Origin: an uncultured delta proteobacterium
GTDB taxonomy: Bacteria > Desulfobacterota > WTBG01 > CAIYCZ01 > CAIRTM01
NCBI GenBank assembly: GCA_903881505.1
Contig: CAIRTM010000114.1
Location: forward strand, 1-35,664
DNA length: 35,664 nt
Direction of reading: 5' to 3'
Below the pieces are notes generated by a model. It did not search any database and had not been told where the DNA came from. It saw only the letters and a list, made by a program, of their open reading frames with translations. Positions within the stretch are counted from its first letter, which is position 1; every line of letters starts with the position of its first letter. Both the position numbers and the translations under genes were made by a program. Shown here in pieces: positions 6,201 through 15,303 of the stretch.

Positions 6201-8453
6201 TCAGCCCGCCTGTCTGTGCGCCGCCACGAGAATCTGCCCCAGCGCTATCCCGCCGTCATTGGTCGGAATCCACTGATGCGTATACACTTCGAAGCCGTCT
6301 TGCAGCAATGCCCGCCGCGTGCGCGCCAGCAGCAGCGCGTTCTGGAACACGCCGCCCGAGAGCACAACACGCGGCATCCCGGCGCTGCGCGCGGCCGAGC
6401 GGATCATCTCCACAAGTGTCGCGTGAAAACGCCGGGAAATCAAGCAGGCATCCCGCCCGGCCAGCATCGCCGCGACAGCGGGCCGCCAGTCGAGCACGCG
6501 CACACCGTCCTGTTCGTACAGCTCGAAAGGGTAGGGCTCGCCCAGTTCCCCGCGCGCGGCGAACTCAAGCATCATGGCGGCCTGGCCCTCGCAGGTGGAG
6601 CTGCGGCATATGCCGGCAATTGCCGAGACCGCGTCAAAAAGACGGCCCGCGCTCGTCGTGCGGGCGGTATTGAATCCCGTTGCGATCATCGAGCGCATGC
6701 CCGAAAGCTCATCCGGGCTGAACATCTCATCGAGGGGGCTCTGCGGGGCGCCGGCTTCCAGAAGGACGCCGAGTGCGCTGCGGCGCCCTTCCCGCACAGC
6801 GGCGTCAGCGCCGGCAAGCGTGAATGGATGCAGGTGCGCAACGCGCTTGAAGCTTTTGTACGAGCCTGCCAGAAATTCGCCCCCCCAGATCGTGCCGTCC
6901 GTTCCATAGCCGGTTCCGTCCCAGGTTACGGCGAGCACATCGCCTTCAAGGCCGTTTTCGAACATGCATGCCGCCATATGGGCATGGTGATGCTGCACCT
7001 CAAGGAGCGCAATACCTTCCTGCTGCGCAACGTCGCGGGCAAAGCGCGAAGAAAAGTAGCCCGGGTGCATGTCGGCGGCAACTACTGCAGGAGTCCAGGA
7101 AAAAAGTTTCCTGAAATCCGCTATGACGCGTTGAAAGGCGTCAAAGGCCTCGGCCGCCTCAAGATCGCCGATATGCTGGCTCATGACAATATCATCATGG
7201 CGCGAGATCGCGATCACATTTTTCAGGTCTCCCCCGGTCGCCAGAACGCGCGGCAGGCTGCGGCCCGCGGGCAGTGATCGCGGCGCATAGCCGCGCGCCC
7301 GGCGCAGCATCATGACCTGTGCGTCGACGACACGCGCCACGGAGTCATCGGCATGGCGCACGATGGGGCGGTCATGCAGGAGAAAAAAATCGGCAAACGG
7401 CAGACGGCTGAGCGCTTCGTGTTCGTCGATGCAGATCGGCTCATCGGCAAGGTTGCCGCTGGTTGCAACCACGGGGCCGCCGAGCCGCTCAAGCAGCAGC
7501 ACATGCAGCGGCGTATACGGGAGCATGCAGCCAAGCAGGGGATTGCCCGGCGCGATTATGTCCGGAAGGCCGGAGCCAGGCCGTTTTTTTAAAAGAACGA
7601 TGGGCGCCTCGGGCCCTGTCAGCAGCAGTTCTTCGAGCCCGTCGACGAAACAATGGAGCTTAACGGCCTCCATGTCCGGGAACATCAGCGCAAACGGCTT
7701 GTACTCGCGCGGCTTCTGCTGACGGAGGCGCGCTAGTGCGGCCAGGTTGCGGGCGTCCGCCATGACATGAAAACCGCCCAGGCCCTTCAGCGCCACGACC
7801 GCCCCGGAGCGGATGTCTTCCGCGGCGCGTCCCAGCACGTCCGGGCAGTCTATGGGCTCACCGCTGCGGCTGCAATAGGAGAGCCTCGGCCCGCAGGCAG
7901 GACATGCAAGCGGCTGCGCGTGGAAGCGCCGGTCGCGGGGGTTTTCATATTCAGCCGCACACGCCGGGCAGAGATCATAGGCGCGCATGGACGTATTGGG
8001 ACGGTCATAGGGAATGTCCGTCATGATGGTGAATCGCGGGCCGCACTGCGTGCAGTTCGTAAACGGATACGCGAAACGCCGCGTGGCCGGGTCATGGATT
8101 TCAGACAGGCACTGCGGGCAGGTCGCGATATCGGCCATGGGCATGGCTGTCTTTTCACCGCCGTCTTCGCTGGGGTCTATCCGGAAGTCCTGAAATCCCG
8201 CAGGCTGATGGAAGGAAAATTCAAAGGAAAGAATCCGGGCCGCCGGGGGCGCATCCGCCCGAAGCCGCTTCAGGAATTCATCGAGCGTGCGCCGGCCGGC
8301 TTCGGCCTCGACGTCTACGCCCGCGGTGCTGTTGGAAACACGGCCGCGGATGCCGAGCTCCGTTGCCAGGCGGTACACAAACGGGCGGAACCCCACTCCC
8401 TGCACGGCGCCGCCTATCCGGCATATGAGCCGGTTTGCCGCGTCCTTACTCAT
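6201..8453 (-). CDS. hypF: Carbamoyltransferase HypF
   Basis: Transfers the carbamoyl group of carbamoyl phosphate, through carbamoyl-AMP, to the C-terminal cysteine of HypE. The 750 residues show the full family order: acylphosphatase domain (GAVQGVGFRPFVYRLA, about 15-30), four CxxC zinc pairs (C112/115, C134/137, C162/165, C184/187), a YrdC-like domain (about 200-370, including ALKGLGGFHVMADA) and a Kae1-like C-terminal half (VQHHHAHMAACMFE, VLSGGVFQNALLL, TNDGGIALGQ). The start overlaps hypB by 8 bp. Nothing is missing or frameshifted. Confidence 0.98.
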   Translation of the reverse strand: MSKDAANRLICRIGGAVQGVGFRPFVYRLATELGIRGRVSNSTAGVDVEAEAGRRTLDEFLKRLRADAPPAARILSFEFSFHQPAGFQDFRIDPSEDGGEKTAMPMADIATCPQCLSEIHDPATRRFAYPFTNCTQCGPRFTIMTDIPYDRPNTSMRAYDLCPACAAEYENPRDRRFHAQPLACPACGPRLSYCSRSGEPIDCPDVLGRAAEDIRSGAVVALKGLGGFHVMADARNLAALARLRQQKPREYKPFALMFPDMEAVKLHCFVDGLEELLLTGPEAPIVLLKKRPGSGLPDIIAPGNPLLGCMLPYTPLHVLLLERLGGPVVATSGNLADEPICIDEHEALSRLPFADFFLLHDRPIVRHADDSVARVVDAQVMMLRRARGYAPRSLPAGRSLPRVLATGGDLKNVIAISRHDDIVMSQHIGDLEAAEAFDAFQRVIADFRKLFSWTPAVVAADMHPGYFSSRFARDVAQQEGIALLEVQHHHAHMAACMFENGLEGDVLAVTWDGTGYGTDGTIWGGEFLAGSYKSFKRVAHLHPFTLAGADAAVREGRRSALGVLLEAGAPQSPLDEMFSPDELSGMRSMIATGFNTARTTSAGRLFDAVSAIAGICRSSTCEGQAAMMLEFAARGELGEPYPFELYEQDGVRVLDWRPAVAAMLAGRDACLISRRFHATLVEMIRSAARSAGMPRVVLSGGVFQNALLLARTRRALLQDGFEVYTHQWIPTNDGGIALGQILVAAHRQAG

Positions 8454-9213
8454 GCCGCATCATCGCCTGCAGATACCGTATCCACGCGTCCATGCCTTCC
8501 CCGGTGCGCGCGCTGAGTTCAATGATGCGCGCCCGCGATCCGGACTTGCGGATACAGGCATGGCACTGCTCCCTGTTCCAGTCCAGATGCGGTATCAGGT
8601 CGGTTTTCGTGATCACCACCGCATCGGCGCTGCTGAACAGCACGGGATATTTGACCGGCTTGTCCTCGCCCTCGGTCACGGAAAGCACGGCCACGCGCAC
8701 ATGTTCTCCCAGGTCGAACGAGGCCGGGCACACGAGGTTGCCGACGTTTTCGATCAGCAGGAGATTGGCATGCTCGTCGACGAACGTTCCGAGTTCGCGC
8801 GCGATCATGGCCGCATCAAGGTGGCAGCTGCTGTAGGTGTTAATCTGTTTCACCCTTTCCCCGGCGGCCCGCAGCCGGCGCGCGTCCAGGTCGGTTTCCT
8901 GGTCGCCGACCAGAACAGCCGGATGCAGGCCGTGCGGCAGCATCGCAAGGGTTTTTTCAAGCAGCGCCGTTTTTCCCGCCCCGGGAGAGCTCATCAGGTT
9001 AAAGGCGGTTATGCGGCGGGCGTCCAGCCACTGGCGGTTGTCGCGCGCGATCGCGTCATTCCTGCTCAGTACGTCTTTTTCGACCACGATCGTGCGTCCG
9101 TGTTCATGCTCTTGATCGTGTTCATGGGTGTGCCAGTATTCCCGGCCTTCCGTATCGACATGCCGGTGGCCGTGCGCGTGATTGGCATCCCCGCAGCCGC
9201 AATCTTTACACAT
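8446..9213 (-). CDS. hypB: Hydrogenase nickel incorporation GTPase HypB
   Basis: A GTPase that delivers nickel to the hydrogenase large subunit with HypA. The 255-residue protein begins MCKDCGCG, the high-affinity CxxCGC nickel site, followed by a histidine-rich stretch (HAHGHRH, HTHEHDQEHEHG) that can store nickel. The G-domain shows SSPGAGKTALLE (P-loop), ENVGNLVCPA and VITKTDL. The ATG at 9213 is chosen because it gives the conserved N-terminus and has GGAGGTGGAG upstream; a longer frame would start inside hypA. It nearly abuts the hypA stop. Confidence 0.97.
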   Translation of the reverse strand: MCKDCGCGDANHAHGHRHVDTEGREYWHTHEHDQEHEHGRTIVVEKDVLSRNDAIARDNRQWLDARRITAFNLMSSPGAGKTALLEKTLAMLPHGLHPAVLVGDQETDLDARRLRAAGERVKQINTYSSCHLDAAMIARELGTFVDEHANLLLIENVGNLVCPASFDLGEHVRVAVLSVTEGEDKPVKYPVLFSSADAVVITKTDLIPHLDWNREQCHACIRKSGSRARIIELSARTGEGMDAWIRYLQAMMRHE

Positions 9214-9214
9214 C

Positions 9215-9556
9215 CTACTCCACCTCCAGACTGACAAGCTTGAACTCGCGCGCGTCCGAGAGTTCAAGATTCATTGAGCCGCAGTGCGGGCACTGGATCT
9301 CAAAGGGCTTCGGCCGGGATTCGATCCGGCAGTCGCGGCACATGGCCTTCAGCGGCACTTCCGTCACCCTCAGCTCAGCGCCCTCGAGCGCGGTTCCCCG
9401 CGCCGCTGCCGGAAAGCAGAATTCCAGCGCGTCGCGCATGACGCCGCTGAGCGCGCCGATACGCACGTCAACGCCAAGAACCCTGCTGCAGCCGTCCAGA
9501 CGGACCAGCTCGACAGCCTGATCGACAAGCGCCTGTGCAAGGCTCATTTCATGCAT
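9215..9556 (-). CDS. hypA: Hydrogenase nickel-insertion protein HypA
   Basis: A 113-residue zinc protein that passes nickel to the large subunit together with HypB. The N-terminal MHEMSLAQALVDQ (His2 is the nickel ligand) and the zinc knuckles CRDC and CPHCGS are intact. It stands directly before hypB, in the usual order. Confidence 0.98.
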   Translation of the reverse strand: MHEMSLAQALVDQAVELVRLDGCSRVLGVDVRIGALSGVMRDALEFCFPAAARGTALEGAELRVTEVPLKAMCRDCRIESRPKPFEIQCPHCGSMNLELSDAREFKLVSLEVE

Positions 9557-9565
9557 AGCGCGATC

Positions 9566-10066
9566 TCAGGCGTACTGTCCCTTCGGCACTGGCGTTGCTC
9601 CCGCAGCCTTCAGTTCATTATAAAGCAGCCCGACTATTTCGTCCAGTTTGCCCTGAACCGTCAGACTCATCTCCAGGCCGGTTTCAAGGGACTCGGGGAC
9701 AATGCCAAGCAGTACAATGTGCTCGGGAAGTTGGGATCCAACCGCCGTGCAGGCCAGCAGGTCGGACAGGCCGATTTGATGCGGTGAAATTCTCTCGCCG
9801 AGAAATCCCAGGACCCCGCTGCCGGAAAAGCGGGAAATCGTTCCCGGCGGCTCGCCGTTTCCCCGCACGGCATCCACGACAACGACGTGTGTTTTGCCCT
9901 CGAAGTACGGCATGAGGTCAAGGCCCATTGTGCCGCCGTCGATTATTTCCACCGATGCAGGCGCGCTGTAGAGCTCCCTGAAGCGGTTAACGGCGTGCAC
10001 TCCCACACCCTCGTCGCGGAGCAGGATATTGCCGATGCCCAGAACGAGGATGCGGGAACCGGGCAT
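9566..10066 (-). CDS. hybD: Hydrogenase large-subunit maturation endopeptidase (HybD/HyaD family)
   Basis: Cleaves the C-terminal extension from the large subunit after nickel insertion. The 166-residue protein has the family's LVLGIGNILLRDEGVGVHAV near the N-terminus, with the nickel-sensing Glu in the DEGVG motif, and VVVVDAVRGNGEPPG with the central acidic residue. The ATG at 10066 follows the large-subunit stop by 2 nt; a TTG 6 nt upstream, overlapping that stop, is an alternative start. Translation is probably coupled to the large subunit, its substrate. Confidence 0.95.
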   Translation of the reverse strand: MPGSRILVLGIGNILLRDEGVGVHAVNRFRELYSAPASVEIIDGGTMGLDLMPYFEGKTHVVVVDAVRGNGEPPGTISRFSGSGVLGFLGERISPHQIGLSDLLACTAVGSQLPEHIVLLGIVPESLETGLEMSLTVQGKLDEIVGLLYNELKAAGATPVPKGQYA

Positions 10067-10068
10067 GA

Positions 10069-11769
10069 TCAAAGCGCCTGAACCGTTACCCGTTGTCCCG
10101 TTTTAGGGTCATGCAGATGGATCGCGCATGCCAGGCAGGGATCGAACGAATGAATCGTGCGCACAACCTCCAGGGGGCGGTCGGGGTCAGCGACGGGGTT
10201 GCCGACCAGGGATGCTTCGTACGGGCCGAGCTCGTCCTGTGCGTTCCTCGGGCCGGCGTTCCACGTTGAGGGCACGACGCACTGGTAATTTTTGATCTTG
10301 CCGTCCTTGATCACGATCCAGTGGGACAGCACGCCGCGGGGGGCCTCATGCATGCCCACGCCGCTCTGTTCGCCTTTCGGAAATACGGGCGGATTGAACG
10401 TATCGGTATCGCCCCTGCCGATGTTTTCCATCAGCAGGTTCCACTGATTGTTCAGCGCTTCGTAGTACACGCCCGCCCGCACGGCTCTCGCGGCATGCCG
10501 CCCGATGGTCGAGTGCAGCGCGGTGAGCGGTATTTTTGATCCGGCAAGCCCTTCGACAATGCCCAGCAGGCGGCCGAGATGCTTTTTCGTGGGCTCATGC
10601 CCTGCGGCGCTCATGCACAGCACGTTCGCCAGCGGGCCGACCTGCGCGGGCTTGCCTTTGAACGTCGGCGCCTTGACCCATGAATATTTCCCGTTATCCT
10701 GGAAATCAGTGTACTTCGGCTCAGTCTCGCCTTCATACGGATGGCGGGTCGCATCGCCTTCATACCAGGCATGCTTGACGCTTTCGCTGACATTCTTTTC
10801 GAACTCGGCATCATGGAACCCGGCAAGGGGCTTGAACGTGCTGATGTCGCCGTTCGTGATGTATCCGCCGGGCAGCTCGAACTTTGTCCCCCTGGTGTCG
10901 AGCGGCAGCTCGGGCACGCACAGGTAGTTCGTGACACCGGCGCCGTACTGTGTCCAGTCTGCGTAGAAAGCCCCGATCGCGCCGACATCGACCATGTACA
11001 CCTCGTTGACGAACGTGCCGAGCTCGTCGATCAGCGTCTTGATATGGGTGAGCTCCGTGAGCGTCAGGGTGCTGGGCTCGTTCAAATTGATCGGATTGGC
11101 CACGCCGCCCACAGCCAGGTTCTGTATGTGCGGGGTCTTGCTTCCGAGTATGCTGACGATCTGGTTCGCCTTGCGCTGGATCTGCAGGGCCTGCAGGTAA
11201 TGCGCGGCCGCGAGCAGGTTCACCTCGGGCGAGAGCTTCATGGCCGGGTGCCCCCAGTAGCCGTTGGCGTAAATGCCGAGCTGGCCGCTGTCGACGAACG
11301 TTTTCAGGCGCGCCTGCACGGCCGCCATCTCCTTGCGGCTGTTGCCCGTCCAGTTAGAAAGGCTTTCCCCGATCTTTGAAGCCTCATTGGGATCGGCCTT
11401 CAGGGCCGACACCAGGTCGACCCAGTCAAGGGCGGACAGGTGGTAGAAATGCACGATATGGTCGTGCAGCGCATGGGCCGTGATGATCATGTTGCGGATG
11501 TACTGGGCGTTCAGCGGTATTTCCATGTCCAGTGCATTCTCCACTGCGCGCACCGAGGCCAGGGCATGCACCGTGGTGCACACGCCGCAGATGCGCTGGG
11601 TGAACAGCCACGCCTCGCGCGGGTCCCTGCCTTTCAGGATTACCTCAATGCCGCGCCACATCTGGCCGGATGACCATGCGTTCGTCACTTTGCCCTGGTC
11701 GATGTCGCAATCTACCCTCAGATGCCCTTCAATTCGCGTGACCGGATCAACGGTTATTCTTCTGGCCAT
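10069..11769 (-). CDS. hybC: [NiFe] hydrogenase large subunit (HybC/HynB type)
   Basis: Carries the NiFe(CN)2CO catalytic site of an uptake hydrogenase. The 566 residues contain the N-terminal motif RICGVC (59-64; ligands C61 and C64) and the C-terminal DPCLACAIH (C545, C548, H551). The last 15 residues after H551 would be removed by the adjacent protease. All four nickel/iron ligands are cysteine, so this is not a [NiFeSe] enzyme although the organism makes selenocysteine. The protein has no signal of its own and is expected to leave the cell together with the Tat-bearing small subunit. HybC-like resemblance and the neighbouring HybA/HybB genes support a Hyb (group 1) membrane-bound enzyme. 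Confidence 0.98.
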   Translation of the reverse strand: MARRITVDPVTRIEGHLRVDCDIDQGKVTNAWSSGQMWRGIEVILKGRDPREAWLFTQRICGVCTTVHALASVRAVENALDMEIPLNAQYIRNMIITAHALHDHIVHFYHLSALDWVDLVSALKADPNEASKIGESLSNWTGNSRKEMAAVQARLKTFVDSGQLGIYANGYWGHPAMKLSPEVNLLAAAHYLQALQIQRKANQIVSILGSKTPHIQNLAVGGVANPINLNEPSTLTLTELTHIKTLIDELGTFVNEVYMVDVGAIGAFYADWTQYGAGVTNYLCVPELPLDTRGTKFELPGGYITNGDISTFKPLAGFHDAEFEKNVSESVKHAWYEGDATRHPYEGETEPKYTDFQDNGKYSWVKAPTFKGKPAQVGPLANVLCMSAAGHEPTKKHLGRLLGIVEGLAGSKIPLTALHSTIGRHAARAVRAGVYYEALNNQWNLLMENIGRGDTDTFNPPVFPKGEQSGVGMHEAPRGVLSHWIVIKDGKIKNYQCVVPSTWNAGPRNAQDELGPYEASLVGNPVADPDRPLEVVRTIHSFDPCLACAIHLHDPKTGQRVTVQAL

Positions 11770-11798
11770 GAACGCCTCTCCTTTTCTGGTTTTTAAAT

Positions 11799-12941
11799 TC
11801 AGGCATGCTCCACTTTCGGAAGCACCGACAGTTGTTTTACGATGAAAAGATAACCCATGATTTCGAACGAAATTAAGCCGAACGTGATCAGCAGCTCCGA
11901 CGATGAGGGGAAATATCTCCAGCCGAAACCGGGGTACAGCCCGACAAGGTAGACATTAAACCGGTAGATGCTGCCGGCAAAAAGAGCGGACAGGGCGCTG
12001 AGAAAAAGCGTCCGCGGTTCGCCGCGGCGCTGTGCGGAGGCCAGCACCACGATCGGGATGATATACAGGATGTTCTCGATCCAGAACATGACGCCGCACA
12101 GGTTAAACTGAAACGCCAGGCCCAGTGCGCCGCGCGACGCCAGCTCGACGAAACGGCCGGCAAGGTAGATGCCGAGCAGCCACGGGATGATGCCGGCAAG
12201 CCGGGCCAGCATCGGCGTTTCAAGGGGACGGCCGAACCCGACCGATGACCACAGCGACTCGAACACGACCATGGCATAGCCCATGGCGATACAGGTGATG
12301 AGGAAGAACGCCGGAAGCCAGGTTGTCTGCCACAGCGGGGACAATTTATGCCCGGATATGATCATGAGGGAGCCCAGCGACGACTGGTGCATGGTGGGCA
12401 GCAGCATGCCCAGCGCAATGAACACGAACATCCAGCGGTTCACCACGGCTGCCCAGGCAGGCTTGAATTTTTCGATGATCGCCGGCGAGAACTCGACCCA
12501 CAGCACGGCGGTGTAGGCCATCACGCACATGGCGATTTCAAAAAGCGCCGAGTTGAAATTCATGCGCCAGGGCAGGAAAAGATTGTACGTGTTCCAGTAG
12601 CGCCCGAGATCGATCATCACGGAGGTGCCGGCAAGGGTGTAGCCGAAAGCGCCCGTGAGCAGGGCAGAGCGCACCAGCGGATGGTAGTGGCCGCGGTTGA
12701 AGGCGTATACCAGCAGGGCCACCGCGTAGCCGCCGCAGCCGATCGCGGTTCCGACAACCACGTCGTAGGCGATCCAGATGCCCAGCGCGAAGCCGTCGTT
12801 CATGCCGCTGACCGGCCCCAGGCCGACGAAGAAGCGCTTTAAAATAAGCACGGCAGCGAGCATAAAGATAACGGCCGCCGCAACGAAGGGGCGGGTCAGT
12901 ATTTTTCCGCCCATTGGCTCGAATGCATCATGATGGCTCAT
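11799..12941 (-). CDS. hybB: Hydrogenase integral membrane subunit HybB (NrfD/PsrC family)
   Basis: A 380-residue, very hydrophobic protein with about nine to ten transmembrane segments, of the NrfD/PsrC/HybB family. It anchors the hydrogenase and passes electrons from HybA to the quinone pool; HybB-type subunits contain no haem, and I see no conserved bis-histidine haem pattern. Motifs include SGMNDGFALGIWIAYDVVVG and GRYWNTYNLFLPWRMNFNSA. It overlaps hybA by 4 bp and is followed by 29 bp before the large subunit, whose ATG has an AGGAGAGG-like site. Confidence 0.95.
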   Translation of the reverse strand: MSHHDAFEPMGGKILTRPFVAAAVIFMLAAVLILKRFFVGLGPVSGMNDGFALGIWIAYDVVVGTAIGCGGYAVALLVYAFNRGHYHPLVRSALLTGAFGYTLAGTSVMIDLGRYWNTYNLFLPWRMNFNSALFEIAMCVMAYTAVLWVEFSPAIIEKFKPAWAAVVNRWMFVFIALGMLLPTMHQSSLGSLMIISGHKLSPLWQTTWLPAFFLITCIAMGYAMVVFESLWSSVGFGRPLETPMLARLAGIIPWLLGIYLAGRFVELASRGALGLAFQFNLCGVMFWIENILYIIPIVVLASAQRRGEPRTLFLSALSALFAGSIYRFNVYLVGLYPGFGWRYFPSSSELLITFGLISFEIMGYLFIVKQLSVLPKVEHA

Positions 12942-13915
12942 TGCTTGGTGCTCCTGTAGGCTGCCGCCAGCAGTCCCGCAAACAGGACCAGGGGCGCGAT
13001 CATTCCTTTGTACAGCGTATGCTGCAGACCCTCGCTGATCGCCGAATTCGGCACATCGCCCACCGCGGGAAGCCCGAGTTTTTCAAACGGCACGCTGCCC
13101 AGTATCATGACCTGCGTGCCGCCCAGCTCTTTTTCACCGTATATACGGGCGTTATATGCTTTGGCAACCTGCTTGGCAGAGGAGTGAGCGCCCTTGATAT
13201 GGCCGATCGGGTAGTCGTGCCAGGCGCCGGGTTTCAGCGCCAGGCGTTTGCGCCCTTCCTCGAGCAGCGCCTCGCGCGGGCCGAACAGGGCCGCCCCGGT
13301 CGGGCAGCTCTGGCAGCAGGCCGCGTAGCAGTCAAGGCCCGTATAGGTGGTTTTGCACAATTCGCATTTCGTGACCCGGGGGAAGGCCCTGTTCCACTCA
13401 AAACGGGGAACGACGAACGGGCAGGCGACAAAGCAGTAGCGGCAGCCGATGCATGCGTTTTTGTTCCAGGATACGATGCCGGTTTCCGGGTCCTTGGAGA
13501 AGGCCGACACCGGGCAGGCCGACATGCACGCCGGGTCAATGCAGTGCATGCACTGTTTTTTCATGAAGCCGAACCCGCCGGCCCCGTCAGTGTGCATTTG
13601 AATGACCGTGTAGTTTTCAGGCGAAAGGTCCTCCTGTTTGTCCCATATGCCGGGAATCGTTCCCGGGGGCTGTGCGGCGCCGGCCGGCGCCGCGGGGGCC
13701 GCCGTATCGGCCTGGATGCCGTTGCGCTGCTTGCAGGCGGCGCTGCAGGCCCGGCAGCCGATACAGATGGTTGAGTCATACAGGATACCGATGGCTTCTT
13801 CAGGCGTTTTTCTGGTTTCGCGGGGGCCGAAAGCGTGGGCGGGCGTTGCGCCGGCGGCAATCAGGGTGCCGCCCGCCACGACTTTCATGAACCCCCGTCG
13901 TGAGGTCTTATCCAT
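12938..13915 (-). CDS. hybA: Hydrogenase Fe-S electron-transfer subunit HybA, Tat-exported
   Basis: A 325-residue periplasmic ferredoxin linking the hydrogenase small subunit to HybB. A Tat signal (SRRGFMKVVAGG) opens the protein. Four cysteine clusters follow for [4Fe-4S] centres: CIGCRACSAACKQ, QCMHCIDPACMSACP, CIGCRYCFVACPF and the CELC...CYAACCQSCP pair. A C-terminal hydrophobic stretch (MIAPLVLFAGLLAAAY) would hold it to the membrane, as in E. coli HybA. An Ala/Pro-rich insert (about residues 70-85, TAAPAAPAGAAQPP) between the first two clusters is longer than I expect for the family. Confidence 0.96.
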   Translation of the reverse strand: MDKTSRRGFMKVVAGGTLIAAGATPAHAFGPRETRKTPEEAIGILYDSTICIGCRACSAACKQRNGIQADTAAPAAPAGAAQPPGTIPGIWDKQEDLSPENYTVIQMHTDGAGGFGFMKKQCMHCIDPACMSACPVSAFSKDPETGIVSWNKNACIGCRYCFVACPFVVPRFEWNRAFPRVTKCELCKTTYTGLDCYAACCQSCPTGAALFGPREALLEEGRKRLALKPGAWHDYPIGHIKGAHSSAKQVAKAYNARIYGEKELGGTQVMILGSVPFEKLGLPAVGDVPNSAISEGLQHTLYKGMIAPLVLFAGLLAAAYRSTKQ

Positions 13916-13936
13916 GAGACAGTCTCCTTAGCCCGG

Positions 13937-15049
13937 TCATTCGGGGTGCTTTTCAGTAGGCTGGTCAGCAGAAGCCTTCTTGAGGTTCTTCGCAACCACG
14001 GCGCTCGCGCCAAGGACCGCGCCCACGCCGGCGCCAAGAACCGCTGCCGCGCCGACGGTCACCGGGCTGCCCTTGGCGCTGTCGGCCGCGGGATATCCCG
14101 GGCCCGCCGTGGGCTGCTGCACTTTCGCCTGCGTGAACAGCGGGATATGGAAGCCGACATGCTGCTCGGAGCAGCCGAAGCAGGGATGTCCCGTGCCCAC
14201 GGGCCAGGTGTTCGATCCGGCGTCGCCGTAGAGCTGCGTCGGGCAGTTGTTGTAGGTCTCCGGCCCCTTGCAGCCGAGCTGGTACAGGCAGTAGCCCTTG
14301 CGGTGGCCCTCGTCGCCGAAGGCATAGGCGAAGCGCCCGGCGTCGAAATGCGGCCTGCGCTCGCAGTTCTCATGGATAAGGCGGCCGTAGGCGAATTTCG
14401 GACGCAGCTTGCCGTCGAGTTCCGGCAGTTTGTTGAAGGTCAGGTAATGCATGACGGTGGAAATGAAGTTATACGGGTTGGCCGGGCAGCCGGGCAGATT
14501 GACCACGGGAATCTTCATGCCCTCGAGGACCTTCCAGGCAGGGGTCGCGCCGGTTGGATTGGGCTCTGCCGATGCTACGCCGCCCCAGGAGGCGCACGAT
14601 CCGATGGCAATCACGGCAGCGGCGTGCTGCGCAGTGTCCTTGACGATATCAACGAAGGGCTTGCCGCCGATCTTGCAGTAAATGCCGCCGTCCTTCACGG
14701 GGACCGCGCCTTCGACCACCAGCAGGAACTTGCCTTTGTTTTCTTCGATAGCCTTCTGCATGGCCTCTTCGGCAAGATGGCCGGCGGGCGTGCTGAGCGT
14801 TTCGGAGTAATCAAGGGATATTTTTTCAAGGATCAGCGTTTCAAGCGTCGGGTGGTTCAGGCGCAGCAGCGACTCGACGCAGCCCGTGCATTCCTGGCCC
14901 GAGATCCATATCACGCTGGGGCGCTTTGCGGACATGGCCGCCTCCGCGATTTTTGTCCCCAGCGCGGCCGGAAGTCCCATGTACACGGCAAGCGCCGAAC
15001 AGTATTTCAAAAAATCCCTTCGGGTAATTCCTAATGCTTCAATATTCAC
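13937..15049 (-). CDS. hybO: [NiFe] hydrogenase small subunit, Tat-exported (HybO type)
   Basis: Holds the Fe-S relay that takes electrons from the active site. The 370-residue protein starts at GTG 15049, preceded by GAGGAGG six bases upstream; an upstream ATG would give a poor N-terminus. A Tat signal (ITRRDFLKY) is followed by the proximal-cluster motif GQECTGC (C54, C57), IGSCASWGG, NLPGCPANP, and distal cysteines including YCLYQLGCKGP and PCFGCSE. The C-terminal segment (TVGAAAVLGAGVGAVLGASA) is a membrane anchor, typical of membrane-bound group 1 enzymes. It is the first recognised gene of the operon; a possible 76-codon leader frame ends in an overlap with its GTG. Confidence 0.97.
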   Translation of the reverse strand: MNIEALGITRRDFLKYCSALAVYMGLPAALGTKIAEAAMSAKRPSVIWISGQECTGCVESLLRLNHPTLETLILEKISLDYSETLSTPAGHLAEEAMQKAIEENKGKFLLVVEGAVPVKDGGIYCKIGGKPFVDIVKDTAQHAAAVIAIGSCASWGGVASAEPNPTGATPAWKVLEGMKIPVVNLPGCPANPYNFISTVMHYLTFNKLPELDGKLRPKFAYGRLIHENCERRPHFDAGRFAYAFGDEGHRKGYCLYQLGCKGPETYNNCPTQLYGDAGSNTWPVGTGHPCFGCSEQHVGFHIPLFTQAKVQQPTAGPGYPAADSAKGSPVTVGAAAVLGAGVGAVLGASAVVAKNLKKASADQPTEKHPE

Positions 15050-15276
15050 GGTGTCCTCCTCGGGGTTGAATTGGTAAACACGTGTGCACACAATGCTGAC
15101 TGCGGTTCCGGGCTGACCCGGGATGTGGTGCGGCTTGCATGGCCTTGGAAACAGCGGTTGGGGCCGCCGATTATGGCGACGGGCTGTTTAACGTGGCCGG
15201 GATTTTTCCATGCGTATGATGGGACGCTTGCGTTGCGCGGACAGGCTTGTTGCGCAAAGGGATCGTTTTTTGCCAT
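15046..15276 (-). CDS. Possible 76-residue leader ORF translationally coupled to hybO (uncertain)
   Basis: An ATG at 15276 has AGGGAG eight bases upstream, and the frame ends in TGA overlapping the hybO GTG (GTGA). The product (MAKNDPFAQQACPRNAS...) has no recognised domain, signal or membrane segment, and its composition is not persuasive. The start signal and the coupling overlap are what make it worth listing. The ribosome-binding site lies inside the 3' arm of the leader hairpin, so folding would hide it. It could equally be chance. Confidence 0.25.
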   Translation of the reverse strand: MAKNDPFAQQACPRNASVPSYAWKNPGHVKQPVAIIGGPNRCFQGHASRTTSRVSPEPQSALCAHVFTNSTPRRTP

Positions 15277-15303
15277 AAAAAAGCTCCCTGACAAAAAGGG
15301 GGC
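15277..15303 (-). terminator. Terminator-like or ribosome-site-masking hairpin in the hydrogenase leader
   Basis: GCCCCCT and AGGGAGC pair on the minus strand (six pairs, one C-A mismatch, seven-base loop) and are followed by six T. As a terminator it is modest. The 3' arm is also the AGGGAG in front of a leader ATG, so the hairpin could act on either transcription or translation. Confidence 0.45.

Noticed and set aside
3848-15049. Long plus-strand frames opposite the hydrogenase operon (several over 200 codons)
   Set aside because: They are antisense shadows of GC-rich genes with clear families on the minus strand; none has a recognisable domain or ribosome site.
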